Shown here: positions 58,195 to 64,000 of the stretch, in pieces
How positions within the stretch are numbered: position 1 is the stretch's first letter
Layout of the letters: each line of letters starts with the position of its first letter
Assembly: GCA_930633495.1 (NCBI GenBank)
Contig: CAKNFJ010000001.1
Coordinates: 1,426,001 to 1,490,000 of the forward strand
Source of the DNA: Hyphomicrobiales bacterium
Lineage (GTDB): Bacteria; Pseudomonadota; Alphaproteobacteria; Rhizobiales; Beijerinckiaceae
Direction: 5' to 3'
Length of the DNA stretch: 64,000 bases
Notes under the pieces: generated by a model
Database searches by the model: none
Told to the model about the DNA's origin: nothing
What the model saw: only the letters and a program-made list of their open reading frames with translations
Program-made: the position numbers and the translations under genes

Positions 58195-58487
58195 TCAATT
58201 TCGGCGGCAACGCCCCAATGCTTCGCGAGCTTTTCGAGAAGAGCGCTGTAGCCGCGCGCGCGTATCAGCGCAGTCGACCATTCCGTTCCGAGTCCGTAGC
58301 CGAAGATTTGCACATCGAAATCCGCCCCAATGGGGCCGATTTTGATGCTGTATTCGTCGGGGCCGTTGCCGGCGAAACTGCCGATAACCTTCAAACTCAA
58401 ATCACCAACGCGAGCAATCTCAGCGATTTCCCACATCCGGTGAATGATGAATTTAGGGAAACGCTGAACGCTGTCATTGTCAGTCAT
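58140..58487 (-). CDS. Hypothetical protein after the XRE regulator
   Basis: 115-aa acidic protein (IGPIGADFDVQIFGYGLGTEW, then EIDWIDSDLDEENPPERPEE). No family recognised. The start at 58487 follows GGAGAG and lies one base beyond the XRE stop, so the two form a pair; it might be a partner of the regulator, for example a toxin or antirepressor, but nothing in the sequence shows which. Confidence 0.6.
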   Translation of the reverse strand: MTDNDSVQRFPKFIIHRMWEIAEIARVGDLSLKVIGSFAGNGPDEYSIKIGPIGADFDVQIFGYGLGTEWSTALIRARGYSALLEKLAKHWGVAAEIDWIDSDLDEENPPERPEE

Positions 58488-58488
58488 A

Positions 58489-58749
58489 TCAATGCTCTCC
58501 GCTCGTGCCGCCCGCACGCTTCGCCAAGCGCACGCCTGGCTGGCCGTGGTTCAGGAACTCCACACCGGCCGCCTCTAAAGCGACCTGCACCTTGCGCACG
58601 ACATCAAGACCGCTGGTTAGCGTATTCTCGCCGTTCGCCTCCATTTTTCGGATCGTGTTGACGTTCACGCCTGCCGCATCGGCAAGCGCTCCTTGTCCCA
58701 TGTCCACGAGCGCGCGGGCGGCACGCAACTGGTTGCCAGTGCTCAGCAT
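58489..58749 (-). CDS. XRE-family transcriptional regulator
   Basis: 86-aa helix-turn-helix protein. LRAARALVDMGQGALADAAG and VNVNTIRKMEANGENTLTSG form the Cro/C1-type HTH, and VQVALEAAGVEFLNHGQPG closes it, typical of short XRE regulators. Divergent from the rightward small-gene operon with its promoter in between, as for a phage repressor. Inverted elements GTTAATTTAAC and CGCAG/CTGCG in that gap may be operators. Confidence 0.83.
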   Translation of the reverse strand: MLSTGNQLRAARALVDMGQGALADAAGVNVNTIRKMEANGENTLTSGLDVVRKVQVALEAAGVEFLNHGQPGVRLAKRAGGTSGEH

Positions 58750-58805
58750 TCCTAGGGGGCCTTTATCGGAAAACGACGCTGCTAGTTTTAATCACCACAA
58801 TAGCG

Positions 58806-58834
58806 TTGACAACCATCATTCTGTCGGGTAGTTA
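58806..58834 (+). promoter_or_regulatory. Promoter of the rightward small-gene operon
   Basis: TTGACA (58806-58811) and TAGTTA (58829-58834) with a 17-base spacer. Just after lie GTTAATTTAAC (palindromic) and CGCAG...CTGCG (inverted), the sort of operators an XRE protein encoded divergently would use. The operon's first gene starts at 58882. Confidence 0.55.
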
Positions 58835-58881
58835 ATTTAACCATCAACGCAGATTAATTCGCTGCGAATGAGGGTTAAAGA

Positions 58882-59262
58882 ATGCCTCTCGCCATTCTCT
58901 CCGCCGGCCGCATCGCCTTTAACAAGGCCGCTGTGATGGCCTGGGCCTATCGCGAAGGCCGCTTCGCCTTCCGCATGTGCCGCAACATCACCGAGCGCCG
59001 GCAGCAGCTTTCCAACTGGCTGCGCAAGGCATGGGCCGCCGCGAAGATGGAAGCGGCCATGCTGATCGACGCCGCCCGCCGTGAGTTCGAAGCCCGCGCC
59101 CATCTCGCTCAGCGCGCTCGCGAGGCCGTCGCTCTCGCCGCTCAGTTCCGCAACGACCCCGAGGCCATCCGCTTTGAGATCGAGCGCGAGCACTACCGCC
59201 AGCATTTCCAACCCGCCCGCATCGACGCTCTGCGCGGTGCTCTCGCCAGCATCGGAGCTTGA
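58882..59262 (+). CDS. Hypothetical early protein
   Basis: 126-aa basic, helical protein (MPLAILSAGRIAFNKAAVMA, WAYREGRFAFRMCRNITERR, and a long Ala/Arg helix). No family recognised. It leads the rightward operon behind a clear promoter. High Arg content would suit nucleic-acid binding, but this is only a composition-based guess. Confidence 0.65.
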   Translation: MPLAILSAGRIAFNKAAVMAWAYREGRFAFRMCRNITERRQQLSNWLRKAWAAAKMEAAMLIDAARREFEARAHLAQRAREAVALAAQFRNDPEAIRFEIEREHYRQHFQPARIDALRGALASIGA

Positions 59263-59265
59263 TCG

Positions 59266-59634
59266 ATGACTACCGCAACCGCCTTCTCGGATGAACACCG
59301 CCACCTTGCCGCAGTGTCAAACGAAGACCTGCGCTTGCTGTTCGACGCCCTGCGCGTCGCCACCGCCGTCATAGACGGCTTGGCTTTCCAGCCGTGGTTC
59401 ATGGAAGGCGGAGAGCATACCCCGGCGGGCAACGCCTTATTCCGATATGCCCGCGACATGGGTGTGCTTGGCGATCAGATTGCCCGCCATGTCAGGCTCA
59501 CGCCCCCGAAATCCGAGGGCGAGCGCCGCGAGCGTCTGCACCTGCTTTTGCAGGATGAAGCGGCCCTCTTCGACACAGAGGACATGAACGCCGCAGAGCA
59601 GGCCCTGGAATTGATCGACGCAGGGAAGGAATAA
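59266..59634 (+). CDS. Hypothetical early protein
   Basis: 122-aa helical protein (HRHLAAVSNEDLRLLFDALR, then LFRYARDMGVLGDQIARHVR). The second helix resembles similar ones in the next two genes, hinting at a shared origin. It starts three bases after the previous stop. Confidence 0.62.
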   Translation: MTTATAFSDEHRHLAAVSNEDLRLLFDALRVATAVIDGLAFQPWFMEGGEHTPAGNALFRYARDMGVLGDQIARHVRLTPPKSEGERRERLHLLLQDEAALFDTEDMNAAEQALELIDAGKE

Positions 59635-59637
59635 GTG

Positions 59638-59877
59638 ATGGCCGAACCCATCTCACAAGACAGCGTCCAAGACGACGTTTACCGCCTGTCGCAGCTCCTC
59701 AAGGCAGTCGATCAGATCATTTGGGAACAGCCCTTTGACAGCATCGACTCTCCAACGGCGCGGATGCTCGCAAGCATGGTGCGCATCGCCCAAGACTTGG
59801 CCAATACCGCCCAGCGTCACCTGCTGGAGGACTTCGACGCGCTGGCGAAGGCCGCAGAAGCGGAGGGCGTGGCATGA
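59638..59877 (+). CDS. Hypothetical early protein
   Basis: 79-aa acidic helical protein (VYRLSQLLKAVDQIIWEQPF, then MVRIAQDLANTAQRHLLEDF). The ATG at 59638 is used; GGGAAGGAATAAGTG precedes it. Its stop overlaps the next ATG. Confidence 0.6.
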   Translation: MAEPISQDSVQDDVYRLSQLLKAVDQIIWEQPFDSIDSPTARMLASMVRIAQDLANTAQRHLLEDFDALAKAAEAEGVA

Positions 59878-60092
59878 GCAATGCCTATGACGCGGACGCC
59901 GCCGAAACCGACGCCGGCAACCTTGCCGAGCTGCTGGACATCGTCGTCAGCGAGGAAACCGAACTGAGCCGCGCCGGAATGACGCCCGAGCAGATTGCAG
60001 CCCTCGCCCGTATCGGTGCGCTCGCCTGGGTTGGGCGGGATATCGCCCGCCGGCTTGCTGAAAACGTCTTCGCCGCCGTCAAGGCCGCCTAA
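59874..60092 (+). CDS. Hypothetical early protein
   Basis: 72-aa acidic helical protein (AELLDIVVSEETELSRAGMT and WVGRDIARRLAENVFAAVKA). ATGA overlap with the gene before. Similar length, charge and end helix to its neighbours. Confidence 0.6.
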   Translation: MSNAYDADAAETDAGNLAELLDIVVSEETELSRAGMTPEQIAALARIGALAWVGRDIARRLAENVFAAVKAA

Positions 60093-60127
60093 CCCGACAC
60101 TCCCTCAACATCGCTGGAGAAGATCCA

Positions 60128-60508
60128 ATGCCGAGCGCAACCGCTCTGGCAGCCGCCGAAGGCTTGCCAATCGACATTTCCCACCACCTGCTGACCATGG
60201 ACGACTTGGCGAGCCTGAGCCACGCCGATCTGTTTCAGGTCGCGGCCATCCTTCGGGCGGCGGCGGACATGATGGCCTACAGCCGCCACGCCGGCCTGCT
60301 GGAGGATATCAGCGGCGTCCTTGTTTCCCTGGCTAGCGACGCCCGCGCTGTTGCCGAAGCTCGCAAACCGACCAATTGCACGGAAGCCGATTGGCGCGGC
60401 TGGCTCATCGCGGCCCATGCCGCTTTTGCCTCCGAACCGCTTTCGGACATCGCTGCGAAGGCAGCCCTGGCCGCAGCGGTCGAGCGCTACGCCCCCGCAA
60501 TTCGCTGA
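60128..60508 (+). CDS. Hypothetical early protein
   Basis: 126-aa helical protein (ISHHLLTMDDLASLSHADLF, then AADMMAYSRHAGLLEDISGV). GGAGAAGATCCA provides a ribosome site. No family recognised. Confidence 0.6.
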   Translation: MPSATALAAAEGLPIDISHHLLTMDDLASLSHADLFQVAAILRAAADMMAYSRHAGLLEDISGVLVSLASDARAVAEARKPTNCTEADWRGWLIAAHAAFASEPLSDIAAKAALAAAVERYAPAIR

Positions 60509-60545
60509 ACCTACAACCCCTCCCTTCGCAGAGGAGTGCTCACGC

Positions 60546-61169
60546 ATGAGTGCCGCAATCCCGCTCCAGCCTGACGAGAGCCTTATTCTGGTCTCGGCTT
60601 TCGCCCGCAGCCTCAACGCCGAATATGACCAGCGATGCCGTGTCGACGATAAGGACGCGAAGCTGGACGATCTAGCCGACCTCGAAAGCGAGGCGGTCTA
60701 TTTCCTGGCCAACCATAGCGCATCCACTCTGGCAGGCTTGGCCGCAAAGGCTTCGATGCTGCAAGCCAGGACTTCGCATCTGCCCGTCAAAGGGGATCTG
60801 CGAAAGGAGCTGAGCGCTGACGACGCCTTGAGCTATTCGCTGCTCCGCGATGTCATCGCCCTGGCCGGCGTCGTCCCCGACAAGGCCCCGCCTGATCCTG
60901 CCATCACCTGTGCCCAATACTACAACCGCAAATTCGCGGCGGTGAACGCAGACGAGCCCAAGGGCGGCTCGCCCGAGCATGACAAGCTCGTCAGCGATTG
61001 GGATGCAGCAGCCTCGCTCTGCTACCGCACGAAGCCGCTTTCTTTCGCCGGCTGCCTCGCCCTGCTGGAGGTGATCCACTCCCGCGAACAGGGTTGCGCC
61101 TTGGGCGATGAAACCCGCGTTGCGCTGGAGACGCTGCGCGGCGGGCTCGCGGGGCTCGTGAACACATGA
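60546..61169 (+). CDS. Hypothetical early protein
   Basis: 207-aa helical protein (MSAAIPLQPDESLILVSAFA, then DDLADLESEAVYFLANHSAS). The ATG at 60546 opens the coherent part; the longer frame upstream is antiphase to the previous gene. Its stop overlaps a 57-aa gene. Confidence 0.6.
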   Translation: MSAAIPLQPDESLILVSAFARSLNAEYDQRCRVDDKDAKLDDLADLESEAVYFLANHSASTLAGLAAKASMLQARTSHLPVKGDLRKELSADDALSYSLLRDVIALAGVVPDKAPPDPAITCAQYYNRKFAAVNADEPKGGSPEHDKLVSDWDAAASLCYRTKPLSFAGCLALLEVIHSREQGCALGDETRVALETLRGGLAGLVNT

Positions 61170-61339
61170 GCCCGATCCGCATCAACCGCCAGCGCGGCAA
61201 GGGCAAGCCGAAACGCTCCTACGGCGTAAAGCCCGTCAGCCTCCCGACGTTCAGCTTCTATGGCCATCTGCCGGTCGTCTATGTCGACGGTGAACTGGTC
61301 GTTGGGCGCCGCGTCATTCCAATGGAGCCCCGCCGATGA
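61166..61339 (+). CDS. Very small basic protein
   Basis: 57-aa basic protein (MSPIRINRQRGKGKPKRSYG, then a strand-rich FYGHLPVVYVDGELVVGRRV). It is locked between its neighbours by ATGA overlaps at both ends, strong support for translation despite its length. Confidence 0.6.
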   Translation: MSPIRINRQRGKGKPKRSYGVKPVSLPTFSFYGHLPVVYVDGELVVGRRVIPMEPRR

Positions 61340-61668
61340 GCACGCAGCCCGACCCGATCCTGGCCGCAATCGCTGATTTCAAACCGTACGGTTCAGCGCT
61401 TCAGGCCGTGATGAATACCGACGACGACCAAGCGGTCGATAAAGCCTGGCGGCCTGCCTATGACCGACTCAATGCCATCTATCGCATGACACCTGAAACG
61501 CCGGCCGGCTTGTTGGCTCTCATGGACATCATGTTGGAGTGGGACGGCCATCACCTCCGCCTCACCGAAGAGCGGCGCGGCGAAGCCGACGACCTCGATG
61601 ACGCTGATAGAGCGCTCGTCGCCGCCGTGTTCCGCCATGCCAAGCGCATGCTGGAGCAGATGCAATGA
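61336..61668 (+). CDS. Hypothetical early protein
   Basis: 110-aa acidic protein (ILAAIADFKPYGSALQAVMN, then LLALMDIMLEWDGHHLRLTE). ATGA overlaps on both sides. No family recognised. Confidence 0.6.
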   Translation: MSTQPDPILAAIADFKPYGSALQAVMNTDDDQAVDKAWRPAYDRLNAIYRMTPETPAGLLALMDIMLEWDGHHLRLTEERRGEADDLDDADRALVAAVFRHAKRMLEQMQ

Positions 61669-62093
61669 GCGTGGTGGACCTTCGGCAATACGCCATCGTC
61701 GCGGCCTGCCAGACCGCTGGCAAGCAGGCTCTCGATTGCCATACGGCATTTGATGGGCCTTTCGGTCCCGAGCCCGTCATCCTCTCGGCAGCCGAGCGCG
61801 AGGAAGTCGTTTCGATCCTGACACAGGTTGCCCTTAGCCTGTCCGAACGGTCGGAGGCGATGCCGAGCCTGCGGCGGCGGCTTGGCGCGGTCGTGGAAGC
61901 GCTTATCGCTGTTGCCGACGCACTGGACGGCGATTGCGATCTGGAAGATGGCGCCGATCAGGAAGTCGTCTGCGAGGACGAGGGCGCACAGTGCGAGGAC
62001 GAGGGGAGTCCCAACGACAACGGGATTGCTGACGCAGACGGACGAGCCGAGCAACTTCCCGGCGTCCATTTCTGGAACGAGGCGTGTGTATGA
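61665..62093 (+). CDS. Hypothetical early protein
   Basis: 142-aa protein with a helical first half (VVDLRQYAIVAACQTAGKQA) and a strongly acidic tail (DGDCDLEDGADQEVVCEDEG) that could mimic DNA. ATGA overlaps on both sides. Unknown. Confidence 0.6.
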   Translation: MSVVDLRQYAIVAACQTAGKQALDCHTAFDGPFGPEPVILSAAEREEVVSILTQVALSLSERSEAMPSLRRRLGAVVEALIAVADALDGDCDLEDGADQEVVCEDEGAQCEDEGSPNDNGIADADGRAEQLPGVHFWNEACV

Positions 62094-62380
62094 AGCTGAG
62101 AGATATCAACGACGCCCTGGCTGCGGGCGACAGGGAGACGATGCGCCAGGGCTTCCGAGCCTTGGTAGACCAGCACGCGCGGGTGGAAGCGTCATCACCC
62201 GGAATGCTGGTCGTCGCGCTGAACCGCCTTTGCACCGCCCTCAAGGACGATCAGGCCCAGATGCCTCCCGCCATATGCGGCGCGCTCGATCTACCGGCCG
62301 GATCAACTTATGCAGACGGCACCACCCAGGCGAAGCGAGATGCACCGCGGCTGGCGCGGCATCTGACGGCGGCGGGGTAA
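62090..62380 (+). CDS. Hypothetical early protein, last of the operon
   Basis: 96-aa protein (MKLRDINDALAAGDRETMRQ, then VVALNRLCTALKDDQAQMPP). The ATG at 62090 overlaps the previous stop; a GTG two codons upstream is less likely. The operon ends here, with convergent genes after. Confidence 0.6.
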   Translation: MKLRDINDALAAGDRETMRQGFRALVDQHARVEASSPGMLVVALNRLCTALKDDQAQMPPAICGALDLPAGSTYADGTTQAKRDAPRLARHLTAAG

Positions 62381-62398
62381 CCAGTTCGGGACGCTCCT

Positions 62399-62614
62399 TT
62401 AGAGAAGCTCTGAGTCTGAATCGTCGTCAGGTGTATCGTCGGAGACAACGTCAATAAGCCAGGCGTCGCGGTGGTCCCATTTATGCGACCCGCCACAGGC
62501 GGGGCAAACTCGCAGTAGGCTCATCAGCTCTCGCGGGGCGATTTTGCCCGCTGTCTTTTCTCCGGTTCCGACTGGCAAGCCCGTGCCGGGACACCTGATC
62601 GCAATTTCTCGCAT
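62399..62614 (-). CDS. Small zinc-ribbon-like protein
   Basis: 71-aa protein: IRCPGTGLPVGTG at the start and LRVCPACGGSHKWDHRDAWL later form a short treble-clef or ribbon type with few cysteines (C-x-x-C). Similar short proteins are frequent in Hyphomicrobiales; role unknown. Ends 19 bases from the convergent operon. Confidence 0.65.
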   Translation of the reverse strand: MREIAIRCPGTGLPVGTGEKTAGKIAPRELMSLLRVCPACGGSHKWDHRDAWLIDVVSDDTPDDDSDSELL

Positions 62615-62652
62615 AGCTTACCTGGAGGGGGAATCGTGAGCGTTGATGATGC

Positions 62653-62889
62653 TCAGAATTTCGATATTTCCCGCTTGTACATGTCCAAGCCAGATTCGGC
62701 CTTGCCGTAAGGGCGCGACTCGTCTTCTCGCTTCAACGTGGGGGAAATCTTCCATCCCACAATTTCGGTAGCCTGCTCCGGGTCGAATTCGAGATTGCTA
62801 AGCTGCTTGCGAGCGGCATCGGCATCCGGCGCCTCGACGGTAACGAATGCGCGCCGGATCACAGTGATTTCAGCAGTGAACTTTGGCAT
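62653..62889 (-). CDS. Hypothetical protein
   Basis: 78-aa protein (MPKFTAEITVIRRAFVTVEA, then AARKQLSNLEFDPEQATEIV), alpha/beta in look. No family recognised. Probably its own transcription unit with the zinc-ribbon gene downstream. Confidence 0.6.
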   Translation of the reverse strand: MPKFTAEITVIRRAFVTVEAPDADAARKQLSNLEFDPEQATEIVGWKISPTLKREDESRPYGKAESGLDMYKREISKF

Positions 62890-63077
62890 GAAAAGCGGCC
62901 TTGGCGGATTGTAGCTTACCTAACGGCAACCGATGAGAGAAAGCTTAACGCGTCATCGTCCGAGTGAACGTTCTGGTGGCTCATAACGGTAGCGCCATGG
63001 TCGCTGCGAGACATTGACTGACGTCAAAGTGGTGGGACGCCTCACCCTTACTTTGCGCGGATCCGGCCATTGCCGCC

Positions 63078-63112
63078 TTGACTCCAACTTGGCTTTTGTT
63101 CCTATTTTGTTC
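63078..63112 (+). promoter_or_regulatory. LexA-controlled promoter
   Basis: TTGACT (63078-63083) and CTATTTT (63102-63108) form the promoter; the LexA box GTTC-CTATTTT-GTTC (63098-63112) overlaps the -10 region. GTTC-N7-GTTC is the alphaproteobacterial SOS box. Repressor bound here would block polymerase, so the genes from 63133 on should rise after DNA damage. Confidence 0.75.
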
Positions 63113-63132
63113 TCATCGTGAGGACAAAAGTC

Positions 63133-63351
63133 ATGACAGCGCAGCCAGCCGAGAACGACGACGATAAAGACGCAATCGAGTGGGAACTGATCGAGCTGAT
63201 TGAGGAACACGGCAGCGAACGCGCAGCGCTCCGAGCGCTCCTGCATGATTTCCAGGTGCTGCTTGCCGATGCCGATAGAGCCGTCTCGCGAGGCTTCGTG
63301 CGCGGCGTGTTCTCGCAAGGGGCTCCGCCTATCCGTGAGCCAGAGGCATGA
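63133..63351 (+). CDS. Small SOS-operon protein
   Basis: 72-aa acidic helical protein (ENDDDKDAIEWELIELIEEH, then FQVLLADADRAVSRGFVRGV). First gene after the LexA box. The ATG at 63133 is preferred to a GTG at 63118 that would leave almost no leader. The stop overlaps the next start. Confidence 0.62.
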   Translation: MTAQPAENDDDKDAIEWELIELIEEHGSERAALRALLHDFQVLLADADRAVSRGFVRGVFSQGAPPIREPEA

Positions 63352-63668
63352 GGCGCAGGGGCGAACTGTCGCCGGCCCGCATGGATCGGGAGTGGCCCCA
63401 TCAAGTCGCGGTGAGACGCATCCCCGGCCAGAACCTCGGGCACATAAATGCGTGCGGCCCACTCTCGTCGCTATGCTGGCGCCGGCACAGCGTGAACGAT
63501 GGCAAGCACTCCTATGAGATTTTGTGCTTCAGTGATCCAGCGCAGGCTGATCAGTTTTGCGAGGCAGTCAGAGGGGAGCGCTTCGACCCGCGCGACCGGA
63601 TAGGCTGGCGGTGGGACCGCGGGCGCGGTGCGAGACGGGACGAAAAGCGAAGGCAGCGAGGATATTGA
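63348..63668 (+). CDS. Small SOS-operon protein of EWPHQV type
   Basis: 106-aa protein containing DREWPHQVAVRRIPGQNLG and ILCFSDPAQADQFCEAVRGE, a pattern seen in small Hyphomicrobiales proteins near SRAP genes. Arg-rich tail. ATGA overlap with the gene before and 42 bases to the SRAP gene. Function unknown; a DNA-damage role is inferred from its operator. Confidence 0.62.
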   Translation: MRRRGELSPARMDREWPHQVAVRRIPGQNLGHINACGPLSSLCWRRHSVNDGKHSYEILCFSDPAQADQFCEAVRGERFDPRDRIGWRWDRGRGARRDEKRRQRGY

Positions 63669-63710
63669 ATCGCCGGCCTTGATTTCTTCGATGCAGCAGG
63701 GGCAGACGAA

Positions 63711-64000
63711 ATGTGCGGTCGGTTTAGCCAGGCATATAGCTGGGACGAGATTGTCGCCTTCAGCCAGCCGCTGACGGTGCCGGCGAACACGCCGAACCTG
63801 CGCGCCCGCTACAACATCGCCCCGACCACGGAAATCGACATCATCGTGAGAACGGATGCCGGCCGCGAGCTGAAGAAAGCGCGCTGGGGGCTCATTCCCG
63901 GCTGGCACAAGGGCAACGTCAAAGACTTCAAGCTCTCCACCTTCAACGCGCGCGTTGAGACGGTCGAAACAAGCGGGACGTTCAAGCACGCTTACAAAAG
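63711..64000 (+). CDS. SRAP/HMCES-type abasic-site protein (3' end outside window)
   Basis: First 96 residues of an SOS response-associated peptidase family protein. MCGRFSQ supplies the catalytic Cys2, which bonds to abasic sites in single-stranded DNA after Met removal. The conserved RARYNIAPT, ARWGLIPGWHK and FNARVETVET segments follow. Such proteins shield abasic sites from cleavage. Third gene of the LexA-controlled operon. Cut by the right edge. Confidence 0.9.
   Translation, partial: MCGRFSQAYSWDEIVAFSQPLTVPANTPNLRARYNIAPTTEIDIIVRTDAGRELKKARWGLIPGWHKGNVKDFKLSTFNARVETVETSGTFKHAYK

Larger units (their letters stand above)
37097..64000. mobile_element. Integrated prophage-like element (right end beyond window)
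   Basis: Everything from the tRNA-Leu 3' end to the right edge looks like one accessory element or several nested ones: an integrase, AlpA-type HTH, many small overlapping genes, a phage primase-helicase, an antiphage deaminase, a DNA-ejection operon, RHH and XRE regulators and a LexA-controlled operon. No housekeeping gene is seen in this span. No terminase, portal, capsid or tail gene is visible, so it is either cut by the window edge, defective, or a satellite using another phage's particle. Confidence 0.75.

Noticed and set aside
58837..59304. 155-codon minus-strand open frame
   Set aside because: Shadow of the rightward operon's first gene, which has a promoter and fits the operon.
63471..63989. 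172-codon minus-strand open frame
   Set aside because: Antisense to the SRAP gene, whose MCGRFSQ start and later motifs are unmistakable.

Overview
The window reads as chromosome of a high-GC alphaproteobacterium of the order Hyphomicrobiales, with a large integrated element on its right side. The pointers are an Irr-type Fur regulator beside fabA-fabB-fabI, SAM-II riboswitches, an alphaproteobacterial LexA box (GTTC-N7-GTTC) and a TRIC channel gene next to grpE. The general look is Bosea-like, but genus was not tested by any search.

Bases 1-37,000 are core chromosome: rmuC (cut by the left edge), a parDE pair, an osmC-like gene, a sulfonate/taurine-type ABC transporter (ssuA-ssuC-ssuB) and a second, catalytically degraded copy of its ATPase. 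Both transporter transcripts start with their own promoter plus SAM-II riboswitch, so the locus should be controlled by sulfur/methionine status. Then come glnD, grpE, a TRIC channel, alkB, dapB, a Tim44-like protein, cell-wall genes (an extensin-like lipoprotein and mepA), a TctC-type binding protein, the sppA-ihfB-lapA-ornithine cyclodeaminase run, an Hsp70-like gene, rpsA, lemA with an M48 protease, argG, a GIY-YIG nuclease gene broken by one amber codon and bracketed by inverted REP-like palindromes, the fabA-fabB-DUF3303-fabI run with divergent irr, and several metabolic genes ending at tRNA-Leu(CAG).

From the 3' end of that tRNA rightward lies an integrated element that runs past the right edge. 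It starts with a tyrosine integrase, an AlpA-type HTH gene and tightly overlapping small genes. A replication module follows: an initiator-like protein, a zinc-finger/Toprim/DnaB-type primase-helicase and two proteins sharing a C-terminal HTH, with iteron-like repeats next to them. A lower-GC cargo segment encodes a 410-aa HTH-type unknown and an AvcD-type antiphage dCTP deaminase. A leftward operon follows: an RHH regulator, a 92-aa unknown, three DNA-ejection (internal virion) proteins including a transglycosylase, a small hydrophobic protein, a DUF5681 protein and five coupled small proteins sharing an N-terminal LxxRLxxLE signature. No terminase, portal, capsid or tail gene is visible. A rightward operon of about ten small unknown genes follows, and the window ends in a LexA-box-controlled operon whose third gene is an SRAP/HMCES-type protein.

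The least expected parts are the riboswitch-controlled transporter with its dead ATPase paralog, the dCTP deaminase cargo with structured flanking DNA, the ejection module without capsid genes, the LxxRLxxLE small-protein array and the SOS-controlled SRAP operon. All family assignments come from reading motifs; no database was consulted.
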